A stretch of 64,000 nt of DNA from CAUTUX01 sp963542015. Its GTDB lineage: Bacteria > Bacillota > Clostridia > Christensenellales > CAG-917. The translations under genes were made by a program, and so were the position numbers. Positions 1-8,297 of the stretch are shown piece by piece. The stretch lies in assembly GCA_963542015.1 (NCBI GenBank), contig CAUTUX010000005.1, positions 1-64,000 on the forward strand. The letters run 5' to 3'. Each line of letters begins with the position of its first letter. The first letter of the stretch is position 1. The notes beneath the pieces are model-generated. The model was not told the origin of the DNA. It searched no databases and worked only from the letters and a program-made list of their open reading frames with translations.

Positions 1-55
1 AAAGTCCCTCGAAAGTCCCTCGAAAGTCCCTCGAAAGTCCCTCGAAAGTCCCTCG
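1..55 (+). repeat. 11-bp tandem repeat, five copies
   Basis: The unit AAAGTCCCTCG is repeated five times without mismatch from base 1, followed by a partial AAAG. The array lies inside the open reading frame of the truncated upstream gene. Because 11 is not a multiple of 3, the protein repeat is 11 residues (33 bp), and gain or loss of one copy would shift the frame. The array may extend beyond the window. Confidence 0.95.
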
Positions 56-252
56 AAAGAAATCAGAGACAACTTGATGAGATAGAGAATAAAATAAGGC
101 AGATGTTAGAAAAAGACAGTCTAATAACAAGAGGAGAAATTGCAGAAAAATGTGGAATTAGTGAAAAGACTGTTACAAGATATATAAAAAAGATGAAAGA
201 GTTTAAATATATAGGGAAAGGCAAGAATGGACATTGGGAAAGACTTGATTAG
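1..252 (+). CDS. C-terminal fragment of an HTH-ended protein, cut by the window edge
   Basis: The frame is open from base 1 to the TAG at 250-252, so only the last 83 residues are present. The first ~19 residues come from an 11-bp tandem repeat that reads as KVPRKSLESPS. They are followed by a helical segment and a winged-helix-like end (LITRGEIAEKCGISEKTVTR, then IKKMKEF and a terminal GHW). Proteins of the COG2865 AlbA_2/ATP-binding type often end this way: a low-complexity linker rich in K, S and P, then an HTH closing in GHW. The family is inferred from this tail alone. Alternatives are any other multidomain regulator with a C-terminal HTH. Confidence 0.6.
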   Translation, partial: KVPRKSLESPSKVPRKSLERNQRQLDEIENKIRQMLEKDSLITRGEIAEKCGISEKTVTRYIKKMKEFKYIGKGKNGHWERLD

Positions 253-267
253 CCAGAGAAGTGATAA

Positions 268-996
268 TTAAGAATGCGATTTTAAGCTGGCACGTAGTTG
301 TTTAAAAAAGACCTTGTCATCAGATGAAGTTTTGCGACTATCCACAAGTTTAGAAATAGCTTTAAGTTTTATATCTAAACAAAGATTTTGATCCGCAAGA
401 AGATCAAGAAGAAGTGGTTTCAAAGAAGCGTAAAGACTTTGCAACAACCAAGCAATTGCCATTTGTATGTAATATTCGGAGGTATTCCCAAGAGAAAGAA
501 TAGAAGTTTTTAAGAAAGGGATATACTCGCTACTTGCTAAATACTTCATTTCTAAGATAAAAGCAGTTCTCTTGTGAAATAGAGAATCAGAAGATAAGAG
601 ATTTGTACAAAAAGACAAGCAAGCATTTTTATCAGTAACGAATAAGGGACAGTCGACACTGTCTGTAACCACCCAAGAATCTACATGAAAAAGAAGATGA
701 TAAACAAAATCTTCAAAAGGAAAAGCTGAACCAAGAGTTTTAGAATAGCTTGAACAACAAAAAGAATAAAGCATTTGCTCATCAAGACTATCCAAATTTA
801 AAGTTTTTAAAACCAGATCAAAGGGAGCCAAACAAAGACTCTTGTTTAGTTTTCTTAGGAGAGGGACAGTAATACCAGAAATGCTTAATTTGCTTTGTGA
901 AACATTTTTTATAAAAGGTATCTTTGATTGGTTGGCGTTCGTCTTAAAGAAAACATCAATAATAGTTCGGATATCGTCTCTGGTGTAATTGTTCAT
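268..996 (-). CDS. AlkD-like DNA alkylation repair protein
   Basis: This 242-residue all-helical protein resembles the AlkD/AlkC HEAT-like-repeat glycosylase family, which excises alkylated bases from DNA. The segments that point there are the central DSWVVTDSVD stretch (a DNA-contacting W..D region in AlkD-type proteins), EYYIQMAIAWLLQ, and a C-terminal helix pattern typical of these proteins. I start at the ATG at 996; a TTG six codons upstream (1014) is in frame, but neither has a Shine-Dalgarno site. A -10-like CATACT lies 6 nt before the ATG, so the transcript may be leaderless. The gene converges on the upstream HTH gene. Substrate is not deducible from sequence. Confidence 0.8.
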   Translation of the reverse strand: MNNYTRDDIRTIIDVFFKTNANQSKIPFIKNVSQSKLSISGITVPLLRKLNKSLCLAPFDLVLKTLNLDSLDEQMLYSFCCSSYSKTLGSAFPFEDFVYHLLFHVDSWVVTDSVDCPLFVTDKNACLSFCTNLLSSDSLFHKRTAFILEMKYLASSEYIPFLKTSILSLGNTSEYYIQMAIAWLLQSLYASLKPLLLDLLADQNLCLDIKLKAISKLVDSRKTSSDDKVFFKQLRASLKSHS

Positions 997-1002
997 AAAA
1001 TG

Positions 1003-1031
1003 AGTATGACACAACTTGAAAATAGAAACAA
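1003..1031 (-). promoter_or_regulatory. Candidate promoter of the AlkD-like gene
   Basis: On the minus strand, TTGTTT (1026-1031) and CATACT (1003-1008) are 17 bp apart, with a TG extension just before the -10. The ATG begins 6 nt after the -10, leaving no room for a leader. Confidence 0.45.
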
Positions 1032-1234
1032 GATTTAACGAGGGGGTGTTTTAAAGCAAGCTAAATAAAAAAGAGAGAGGGATATATGCGATGGGAAAAT
1101 TTAAAATAAAAGCATTAATACATAACTCTTTTCTAAAACATCGGTACAGACAAGATGAATACAAAACAAGTGCGACGCAGCTAGTTTTTCTTGACAACAA
1201 ACAACAAAAAAAAGTAACATTAAGGAAGTCATTT

Positions 1235-1310
1235 GCCTGTTTAGCTCAGTCGGTAGAGCATGCGGCTGTTAACCGCAGTGTCGTAGGTTCGAGTCCTACA
1301 ACAGGCGCCA
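1235..1310 (+). tRNA. tRNA-Asn(GTT)
   Basis: A complete cloverleaf can be drawn. The acceptor stem is GCCTGTT/AACAGGC, the D arm carries AGCTCAGTCGGTAGAGC, and the anticodon loop CTGTTAA has anticodon GTT at 1268-1270. The T arm is GTAGG TTCGAGT CCTAC, followed by discriminator G and an encoded CCA (1308-1310). It stands alone, followed about 175 bp later by an RNA ligase gene. An open frame covers it on the plus strand, but that frame is a read-through of the tRNA and not a gene. Confidence 0.98.
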
Positions 1311-1484
1311 CTCATAAAAGAAAACCACAAAAGAAAAATTCAAAAAAGAACAAAAAATCTTTGACAGATGAATACGCTTAATAAGCGAAAAAACCCAGTA
1401 AAAATCAGCAAAAATCACTATAAAAGGCTACAAAACTTTTGTTGTATTTTTTAACACAAAATTAAAAAAAAGGAGGATTCAACC

Positions 1485-2084
1485 TTGAAGAAAATGCCCA
1501 CATTGTTCATAAGGAACTTTATAGATAACCATGAGTTCATTTTAGCGAGAGATGTTAAGCCTGGTCTCGAATGGGTCTTACAAGGGGAAGGAGAAGCAAC
1601 AGTAAAAATAGATGGGAGCTGTACTGCGATTATAGATGGGGTATTTTACAAAAGGTATGATGCAAAACAAGGAAAAAAACCTCCAGAAGGGGCAATACCA
1701 TGCGGGGAGCCAGATGTAAATACGGGACATTGGCCACATTGGCTAAAAGTAGATCCAAATAATAAAGCGGACCAATGGCTATATGTGGCATACAAAAACT
1801 CAAAACCAGAAGAGTTGGATGATGGGACATATGAAGCAATAGGACCACACTTTCAAAGCAATCCATATGGCATGACGGAAGACAAGTTAGAGAGACACGG
1901 AATAAGGAAAATTCAGGTTGAGAGAAGTTTCGACGGTATTAAAAAATATCTTGAAGATAACAATATAGAAGGAATTGTGTTTTGGAAAGATGGGGAACCA
2001 AAGTGCAAAATAAAAAGAAAAGATTTTGGGATTCCATGGAATAGGAAAAATCCCAGCAACAAAGCAGAACCTTGTAAAAAATAG
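1485..2084 (+). CDS. ATP-dependent RNA ligase (nucleotidyltransferase superfamily)
   Basis: The protein has 199 residues. Motif I is KIDG (K41, the expected AMP-accepting lysine), followed by YKRYD. A motif III-like GTYEAIGP (about 114-121) is present, motif IV is EGIVF (162-166), and a motif V-like KCKIK is at 173-177. This is the order of the covalent nucleotidyltransferase core of RNA ligases, close in size to the small single-domain RNA ligase 1-type family. No OB-fold extension is obvious. The TTG at 1485 is chosen because AGGAGG (1471-1476) sits 8 nt upstream; the ATG at 1494 is too far. It seals RNA ends with ATP; the natural substrate is unknown. Confidence 0.85.
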   Translation: MKKMPTLFIRNFIDNHEFILARDVKPGLEWVLQGEGEATVKIDGSCTAIIDGVFYKRYDAKQGKKPPEGAIPCGEPDVNTGHWPHWLKVDPNNKADQWLYVAYKNSKPEELDDGTYEAIGPHFQSNPYGMTEDKLERHGIRKIQVERSFDGIKKYLEDNNIEGIVFWKDGEPKCKIKRKDFGIPWNRKNPSNKAEPCKK

Positions 2085-2110
2085 AAGAGATTTTTCACCT
2101 CTTCTATTTT
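2079..2110. terminator. Bidirectional terminator between convergent genes
   Basis: AATAGAAGAG (2080-2089) pairs with CTCTTCTATT (2099-2108) around a 9-nt loop, with A and T runs on both sides. The stop codon of the RNA ligase gene lies in the 5' arm. It can serve the ligase gene on the plus strand and the long gene on the minus strand. Confidence 0.8.
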
Positions 2111-2115
2111 AAAAA

Positions 2116-5100
2116 TTAAGCGAATAAAACATCGTGATCTATCACAAGACCATCATTAGTAAACTTTATTGATAAAATAAATTTTTCAAGGCTAATGTTT
2201 TTTAAGTACTCCAAAGCCTTTGCCTCAACATAATACTCGCCATAATCACACAAATCTCCAAAAGTTAGTGTTTTCATGAGAGTATTAAAATTATCAGCAA
2301 CATTTTCTAGGGTTGAATGAGATAGTGTAGGATGTTGGAAAATAGAGCGTTTAGGAGCAGATATCAGATCTTGTAGTTGTAAAGTTTTAACAACAGTATC
2401 AATATTATCAACCTTTGCTTTTTTCTTTGATAAAGCTCTAAGAATTTTACTACTTTTTGCTGTAAGCAAATCTACGGTGCTACTTAACTCTGGAATAGAC
2501 CCACTATTAGCAACATGCCCAATATGAGCGAAATATCGTTTTCCCATATATGTTTCGTCTTTAGAAATTTTTACAATATTTCCATCAAACAGCTTATAAT
2601 CTCCGTGTTCATCTTCAAACAATGTGGTATTGCAAAGCACTTTAGAATAAGTTAATGAAGTTGGATCTATGAAGTTGTTTGCTGTATCGTTTGTAGGAGC
2701 GAAATATTTTGTCAGAATTTGTGTAATACCCGAGTTATCCTTATATTTTAATAGACGATAGTATTGTTTGTTTGTGAAATCGAGGGGTGTAGTACTTCTA
2801 ATATATGAATCATCTACAAATGAGCCATCAGGATTTAATGCGGTATTTTCCTCAAATAGTTCTTCTTGTGGAGTATATTCATCAGCAGGATAATAACCAT
2901 CTCTTAGCACATAGTATAAATGAGCAGTAGAATCTCCAAGCGAGAGATAGGCTTTTTGACTCGCTCCTGGAACAGAAGTGTCATCCGTATAAGGGAGATA
3001 TTTTTCGTGGATTGGATCGTAAATGTTTAGGTGCTTGTTTTTGTAAGGAGAGAACTCACCGTGGATACCAGCAATAGGACTAGCTTGCTCTTCCCGAACA
3101 AATACATTTGCATTTGCAAAATTGCCAAGGTGTGGTTTTAAAAGTTCAGCCTTTGCCCTGTTGATTCTAGTTAGTGCCCAAGGAGTGTTGAAAACATACT
3201 TTCCACCATGAGATACAAACAAATATTCATCGGCAACTAAACTATTAAGAGCTTCTATTGGCGTCTTGCCATCATGAGTAACAAGATACTCAATTTTATC
3301 TTTCAAATTAACCCACTTAAACTTAACAGTTTTTGGACTACCAGCAGCGAACTTATCTTTAAGTTGTTTTTCGTTTGCTTGAACATAAAGTCTAGAAGCA
3401 ACTTTATATTGCCCTTTGGCATCTTCTACAAATGTAAAGGTCTCATCTTTTTCGTTTGCGTAAGCATTTGAAAAATAAGATGGAGTTCCTGAAGTAGATG
3501 GGGTGCGAACAATATCATAATTGTCTATATCTAAAATTTCATCAAAGAACATAGACTTTAGTAGATTTTCTGCATTAGTGCTTAAATCATCAAATTTCGT
3601 AAAGGACAACTTTTTTAATACTGCATGAGATGTTCCTACCTTCGTCTTAACGAAGCAGTTTGGTTCGAAAGAATCCAATAAAGTGTATGCCCCACTAAGA
3701 TATTTGTAGTATTTTAGACCAATTAGAGGGTTTTCGCAGGCTTCATACGACCCAGTATCAGAGTTATATCTAAAGCAAGGTGTTGATGGGTCTGCGATAT
3801 AGATAGGTGAATTCCCATCTGGAGTTGATGAGTAGTTAAACTTTTTAATGAAGTCATTTGCAGAAACAAATGTGTCATTATTTATATCTATTAATTCTCC
3901 TAGAACAAGAGAATTGAAAGATGACTTTATATCATTTACTTTAGAATGAGAAATTCTTTTTAACACATTATTCGTTGAGGATTTAAAGGTCTTTGAGTAT
4001 CTTGTTTCACTGGCGTCGTGAATGGCAGCATTGTACAAAGTGAAATATCCAGCCTTACCATCACGGACAAAGACATAATCCCCGTCACTGGCAGGTTCAT
4101 ATTTGTCAGGCTCAACATCTATGAGTTCATTTAGAGTAAAGCTTTTAAACAAATTATTTATCTTAGTTGCTCCATCATTAAATCCAACAAAAGCAAACAG
4201 TTTCAAGAGCTTTTCAGAAGAACCACTGGATACAAGTTTGTATAATTTCTGACCCTCATAGGCGGATTTAAAATTAGGGAGTAAATGGTTAACAGTGATA
4301 AAACGGTCATTTTCAAAGACGGCATATTTAGCGTCGGGATCTAAAGTTGTATGCAAAGAAATGGTTTCAACAAAATGATATGTGTCAGGTTTAACATCTA
4401 CAACATCAGAAAGTACCAGCTCCTTTAGGATATTATCTGGATTTTTAAATTGCAGAGTTGCGAAACGCTGTAAAATTTTCGTTGATGGGACATTCTTCAC
4501 ATATAATAAATCATATTTTCCAGAAACATATGGTTCGAAAGACTTTGTGTGCTTATTGAAAGTAAAGAGGTCAGTATCAGCCTTTATTCTTCTTGGATCA
4601 GCGATTGAATGATCTGAAGAATCTGCAAGGCGATATCTTTTCAGCGATGCATGTTTTTCATTGCTTGGATTATATAAGGTGAAATATCCATAGTTGTATT
4701 CAAGATATGTACCAGCAGGATCTTCCTCAAAGGAAGTCTCAGTTTTACCATCAATAGTTTGAACTATTTTCTTGAATCTCCTTCCATTAAGCCTATCAAA
4801 CACGAGAGGATCACAAAGGATTTTTTTAGGCTCAGCAATAAAAACATATTCGCCGCTATCATCTTGATAATATGGTGAAAGGTTAACATCAACTACATCG
4901 GTTAAGATAATTGATTTTAGGAGTTCATCCTTTTTGTCGGCAAACTCCTTAAAAGTTAAATCTAAAATGCCTTTTTCTTCAAGAAGAGACAATTTATCTT
5001 TTTCTATTTTTGCGAAATTAAAAATGTCTCTTATTTTAAGCTTTGAATCAATGGTCTTAAAGAAAGCAAATGAGTCTTTTAAGCTTTTCGAATTAATGTC

Positions 5101-5727
5101 TTTAAAAGCATCTATATTTTTAAACGCATCATCCTTTTCAAGATCTATGCCAAGCTGTTTAGAAAGCTCACCGAAAGTAATGTGATTTTGCAAATAATCC
5201 AGAAGAGGTTCCTTAGCGAATTGCTCTTTTAATTTAAATGGAGATTTTGAAAGCAGACCATCAGAACCATGTAGGACATTGAAAGGAGCACTTGTTTTAA
5301 CAGTTTCGTGCAAATTTAAACTTTTTAATGCCTCTTCGACCGAGAAAGAATCAAGAAGTTTATCTGCGAAAGTGTGAGTTAAATCTTTTAGTTTTGTGTT
5401 AAATAGTACAGACAGCTTTATAAAACCTAACTGCCCAGGCAGAGAATCTGGGATGTTAATGCCATATTTCTTTTTTAGTTCCCCCAGCGTCATGTTCTCA
5501 AATTTATCTAAATCTTTTTTGATCATTTGATAAGCTTGGAGAAGTGTTTTTTTGCCGAGTTCAGAATTTGGGTCAATCACATTTCCTATTTGTGGATTCA
5601 GTTTTGAAATATCGCTCACTCTTTTTGTTGTACCAAGAACCCCGAGAGCGATTCCTAAAACCAAAATGACACAAAGAATGGATGTTAAAAATCCACTTAC
5701 AAACATTAAACTATTTTTTGCTTTCAT
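2116..5727 (-). CDS. Giant membrane-anchored repeat protein, function unknown
   Basis: I do not recognise this 1203-residue protein. It begins with one hydrophobic segment (about 7-32), which reads as a signal anchor or uncleaved signal. The rest looks extracytoplasmic: rich in Asp, Tyr, Phe and Lys, with few cysteines. A degenerate unit of about 30-40 residues recurs, ending in forms such as LVLSDVVDV (437-445), FTLNELIDVEP (530-540), LVLGELIDIN (607-616) and MFFDEILDIDN (726-736), preceded by LxxLxFxKFxD-like segments. YFTLYN occurs twice (348, 561). The start has AAGGAAG six bases upstream. It follows a CvpA-like gene by 8 bp, so the two are co-transcribed. A surface adhesin or scaffold is possible but unproven. 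Confidence 0.75.
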   Translation of the reverse strand: MKAKNSLMFVSGFLTSILCVILVLGIALGVLGTTKRVSDISKLNPQIGNVIDPNSELGKKTLLQAYQMIKKDLDKFENMTLGELKKKYGINIPDSLPGQLGFIKLSVLFNTKLKDLTHTFADKLLDSFSVEEALKSLNLHETVKTSAPFNVLHGSDGLLSKSPFKLKEQFAKEPLLDYLQNHITFGELSKQLGIDLEKDDAFKNIDAFKDINSKSLKDSFAFFKTIDSKLKIRDIFNFAKIEKDKLSLLEEKGILDLTFKEFADKKDELLKSIILTDVVDVNLSPYYQDDSGEYVFIAEPKKILCDPLVFDRLNGRRFKKIVQTIDGKTETSFEEDPAGTYLEYNYGYFTLYNPSNEKHASLKRYRLADSSDHSIADPRRIKADTDLFTFNKHTKSFEPYVSGKYDLLYVKNVPSTKILQRFATLQFKNPDNILKELVLSDVVDVKPDTYHFVETISLHTTLDPDAKYAVFENDRFITVNHLLPNFKSAYEGQKLYKLVSSGSSEKLLKLFAFVGFNDGATKINNLFKSFTLNELIDVEPDKYEPASDGDYVFVRDGKAGYFTLYNAAIHDASETRYSKTFKSSTNNVLKRISHSKVNDIKSSFNSLVLGELIDINNDTFVSANDFIKKFNYSSTPDGNSPIYIADPSTPCFRYNSDTGSYEACENPLIGLKYYKYLSGAYTLLDSFEPNCFVKTKVGTSHAVLKKLSFTKFDDLSTNAENLLKSMFFDEILDIDNYDIVRTPSTSGTPSYFSNAYANEKDETFTFVEDAKGQYKVASRLYVQANEKQLKDKFAAGSPKTVKFKWVNLKDKIEYLVTHDGKTPIEALNSLVADEYLFVSHGGKYVFNTPWALTRINRAKAELLKPHLGNFANANVFVREEQASPIAGIHGEFSPYKNKHLNIYDPIHEKYLPYTDDTSVPGASQKAYLSLGDSTAHLYYVLRDGYYPADEYTPQEELFEENTALNPDGSFVDDSYIRSTTPLDFTNKQYYRLLKYKDNSGITQILTKYFAPTNDTANNFIDPTSLTYSKVLCNTTLFEDEHGDYKLFDGNIVKISKDETYMGKRYFAHIGHVANSGSIPELSSTVDLLTAKSSKILRALSKKKAKVDNIDTVVKTLQLQDLISAPKRSIFQHPTLSHSTLENVADNFNTLMKTLTFGDLCDYGEYYVEAKALEYLKNISLEKFILSIKFTNDGLVIDHDVLFA

Positions 5728-5735
5728 AATCTTCC

Positions 5736-6566
5736 TTATAACAGGAACATGATGCGAGAAGACGCAGGAGCCTGTTCTAATAATTTTCTCAATAAACTTA
5801 AAACCCCAAATGAAGGCTTATCAAAAACTTTTCCAACGGGGTTTGATATATATAATTTGCCAACAACTGCGGATTCTTTCACAGCATTGACAAAGGCAAA
5901 GTCGCTTTTATCTGCAAATAATCGAATCATTGAAAGAATAAATAGCATGAAAATGAATACTAAAACCGCAGACATAATTAATCCTAGAACTCGATCAAGA
6001 ACAGCCTCCGCAACAACATCGGAATTATGCCAGTTCTTTGTTCCAAGCCTTATACCAATAAACGCAAGCGTCAAGATGATCAAAAAGAAGAGATGCAAGA
6101 TCACATTCATAACATGCAACATTATTTCTGTAGCAAATATGCGTTTTATCGCAACTGGATTTTCATCCAGATGTTTGTTTGCAATAGGCATAAATTTATC
6201 AACACCAGCTTTTACTTTAGGATTATCATATGATTCTAGAGCGATAGGATTTATACTTCCATGTTTGAGCGAATCTGGCAAGTTTAGCATAACACGACCA
6301 GAATTTTTTTCTTTAAACATTTCTATATCCATTATTGGTTTATTTTTCTTCGATATGCTTTTTTCAATTGAGTTTCTTATAGAGAACCCCATGCGGGATG
6401 TTTTCATAGTAGGGAGCAGCCAGGATGATAACAAAATTGCCAATAAAATTATTGGTAGAAAAACTCCCCATTTTAAAGATCTTGAAAACCCACGCAGTGA
6501 CCCAAAAATCATGAATGCTAAGATAATCAAGAAAAACACAATATCAACAATCGTTTTTGCAGGCAC
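5736..6566 (-). CDS. CvpA-like integral membrane protein
   Basis: The 276-residue protein has an N-terminal segment (DIVFFLIILAF, then a GSLRGFSRSL turn) typical of the CvpA/colicin V production family. A second helix (about 33-52) follows, then a polar extracellular stretch of about 90 residues and two more helices (about 150-172 and 190-215). The polar insert makes it longer than usual CvpA proteins of about 170 residues. It starts at GTG with AAGGAGA five bases upstream. A 276-codon open frame on the opposite strand covers the same DNA; I reject it because this strand has the SD and the membrane pattern. It leads an operon with the giant repeat protein. Confidence 0.7.
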   Translation of the reverse strand: MPAKTIVDIVFFLIILAFMIFGSLRGFSRSLKWGVFLPIILLAILLSSWLLPTMKTSRMGFSIRNSIEKSISKKNKPIMDIEMFKEKNSGRVMLNLPDSLKHGSINPIALESYDNPKVKAGVDKFMPIANKHLDENPVAIKRIFATEIMLHVMNVILHLFFLIILTLAFIGIRLGTKNWHNSDVVAEAVLDRVLGLIMSAVLVFIFMLFILSMIRLFADKSDFAFVNAVKESAVVGKLYISNPVGKVFDKPSFGVLSLLRKLLEQAPASSRIMFLL

Positions 6567-6690
6567 TAATTCTCCTTAAAGTCTTATATATAATTATATA
6601 TAAAAAAACATGATATTAAAGAGGAATCACTAAGAAAGTTTGAATAAACTCATAAACATTAACAACAATGCAAGATGCCGAAACAGGCAA

Positions 6691-7401
6691 CTAAAGCGTC
6701 CAACCGCCATCTATTATAATATTTTGTCCCGTAACATAATTGTTATTTAAAAGGAACAGAATGCCCGAAACCACATCTGAAACATCTCCAATACGACCTA
6801 ATGGAATATCGTTAGCCATATCAGAAAGCTCCTGTTCTGAGAACTTAGAAAGCATATCGGTATATATAGCTCCTGGAGAAATACAGTTAAATCTTATATT
6901 GCTAAGAGCATATTCTTTAGCAAGAGATTTTGTGAGCCCTATAATAGAAGCTTTTGATGCAGAATAGTGTGATTCCATAGAGGCTCCAACAACCCCCCAG
7001 ACGGAAGAAACGGCGATAATACTGCCTGATTTTCTTTTTACCATATCTTTTAGAAATACAGAAAGGACTCTAAAAAGACCATTAATATTAATATTTTGCA
7101 TACGTAACCAATCTTTTTCTGTTAAGTCGATGAAAAGACGGCTTTCAGCGATACCAGCACAATATATAATATGGTCAATTTTACCAAAACGCTCGTAACA
7201 GTGATTTTTAAGAACTTCTACAGATTCCATACTTTCAACATCACAAAAAAAAGCCGTTGATCCAGGAGTGTTTTTTTCAATTATTAAGGCTTCTTCTTTT
7301 GATTTACAATAAGTAAAGGCAACATTGTATTTTTGCGTTAAACTTTTTACAGTAGCTTTGCCTATTCCACGGCTGCCACCAACGACAAGAACAGTTTCCA
7401 T
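6691..7401 (-). CDS. Short-chain dehydrogenase/reductase (FabG-like)
   Basis: The 236-residue protein is a classical SDR. It has the nucleotide motif GGSRGIG (8-14), a CDVES acidic region, the CAGIAES stretch equivalent to NNAG, the NININGLF asparagine, SSVWG with the catalytic serine, and YSASK with catalytic Tyr and Lys. The end is GQNIIIDGGW, as in 3-oxoacyl-ACP reductases. The arginine/lysine pattern near the nucleotide site suggests NADP(H), which is inference. It overlaps the preceding kinase gene by one base (TAATG) and is the last gene of the nagB operon. Its substrate is not clear; it need not be the fatty-acid FabG. Confidence 0.85.
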   Translation of the reverse strand: METVLVVGGSRGIGKATVKSLTQKYNVAFTYCKSKEEALIIEKNTPGSTAFFCDVESMESVEVLKNHCYERFGKIDHIIYCAGIAESRLFIDLTEKDWLRMQNININGLFRVLSVFLKDMVKRKSGSIIAVSSVWGVVGASMESHYSASKASIIGLTKSLAKEYALSNIRFNCISPGAIYTDMLSKFSEQELSDMANDIPLGRIGDVSDVVSGILFLLNNNYVTGQNIIIDGGWTL

Positions 7402-8297
7402 TAGCGTTTTTTCTTTGTTTTTTTCCTTGTATAGTTCTTAGATTTCCCTACAAAAACCTCAACTTTTGGTCTATGCACTGAAACAGTTACATCGCCACCA
7501 AAGTCATGTTTTTCCCCATCAAGGTTGAAAGGAATAGAGCTTTCAAATTTTAAATTTGCATTTACAACTTTTTTAAAAACTATTTTTTTATTAGAAACTT
7601 CTTTTCTCAATCCTATAAAAAAGGCTTTAAAAAGAGGCCAGAATATTTTAATTTTGTTTTTAAAAGAATTTTTCCCTGGGCTTTTAATTAACAGCATGTG
7701 AGTTGCACCATCTGAAGGGGAATATAGTTTGTTAAAATTAAATCCAAAACAACGCATTGAGTCAATAAACATTATTAATGTGTAGTTCCCGTCATAATTT
7801 ACATTGTCAGCACTAATCTGAGCTTTAATGTCATATACTTTGTACTGCGATGCGACTTTAAACAAATAGGCAAGTATACCAAGACGTTTCTTTTTTTCTG
7901 GAGGAACAATATATCCAAGTGGCGTAAAGGAACCTGCAGCAAATACATAAGAAAAATATTGGTCATTAGCTTTTGCGTATTCTAACATGGGGATAAACTC
8001 AAGATGTTTATTTTCTTTCAATCTTGTTTTCGCACTTTCGTTATATGTTCCAAAAGAAAAGTATATAAGTTTGGTATTTTCATCAAAAGTATGGTTGAGA
8101 GCATTGTTGAAAGAACCATCACCACCACAAACAACGACGCAATTGTATCCAGCAGCAGACCAATCGCCACTAGTATCGTTAATGATAAAAGAATCAACGA
8201 TATCATAGTCTTTTTTAAATCTTGCAACTAAAGCATCTTGGTCAATAGATTCAAAGCGACCACAGTATGAATTAAAGACAATTAGACAGCGATTCAT
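7401..8297 (-). CDS. Diacylglycerol/lipid kinase-like protein (DAGK catalytic domain)
   Basis: The 298-residue protein has the DAGK/NAD-kinase-like fold. An N-terminal strand (CLIVFNSYCGR) leads to the nucleotide-binding VVCGGDGSFNNALN (about 54-67), then FGTYNES in the place of the usual GTxND. The C-terminal half carries FNLDGEKHDFGG, matching the DGE motif of bacterial lipid kinases. It ends in a lysine-rich tail. The family phosphorylates diacylglycerol or related lipids at the inner membrane. It overlaps nagB by 4 bp and the SDR by 1 bp, so the three are translationally coupled. The N-E in place of N-D is a small deviation. Confidence 0.85.
   Translation of the reverse strand: MNRCLIVFNSYCGRFESIDQDALVARFKKDYDIVDSFIINDTSGDWSAAGYNCVVVCGGDGSFNNALNHTFDENTKLIYFSFGTYNESAKTRLKENKHLEFIPMLEYAKANDQYFSYVFAAGSFTPLGYIVPPEKKKRLGILAYLFKVASQYKVYDIKAQISADNVNYDGNYTLIMFIDSMRCFGFNFNKLYSPSDGATHMLLIKSPGKNSFKNKIKIFWPLFKAFFIGLRKEVSNKKIVFKKVVNANLKFESSIPFNLDGEKHDFGGDVTVSVHRPKVEVFVGKSKNYTRKKTKKKR

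Noticed and set aside
1091..1381. A 96-codon open frame on the plus strand
   Set aside because: It runs through tRNA-Asn. The LAQSVEHAAVNRSVVGSSP stretch is the well-known translation of a tRNA gene, and the rest is low complexity.
5749..6579. A 276-codon open frame on the plus strand opposite the CvpA-like gene
   Set aside because: No SD. The minus frame has an SD, the CvpA pattern and an 8-bp link to the next gene.
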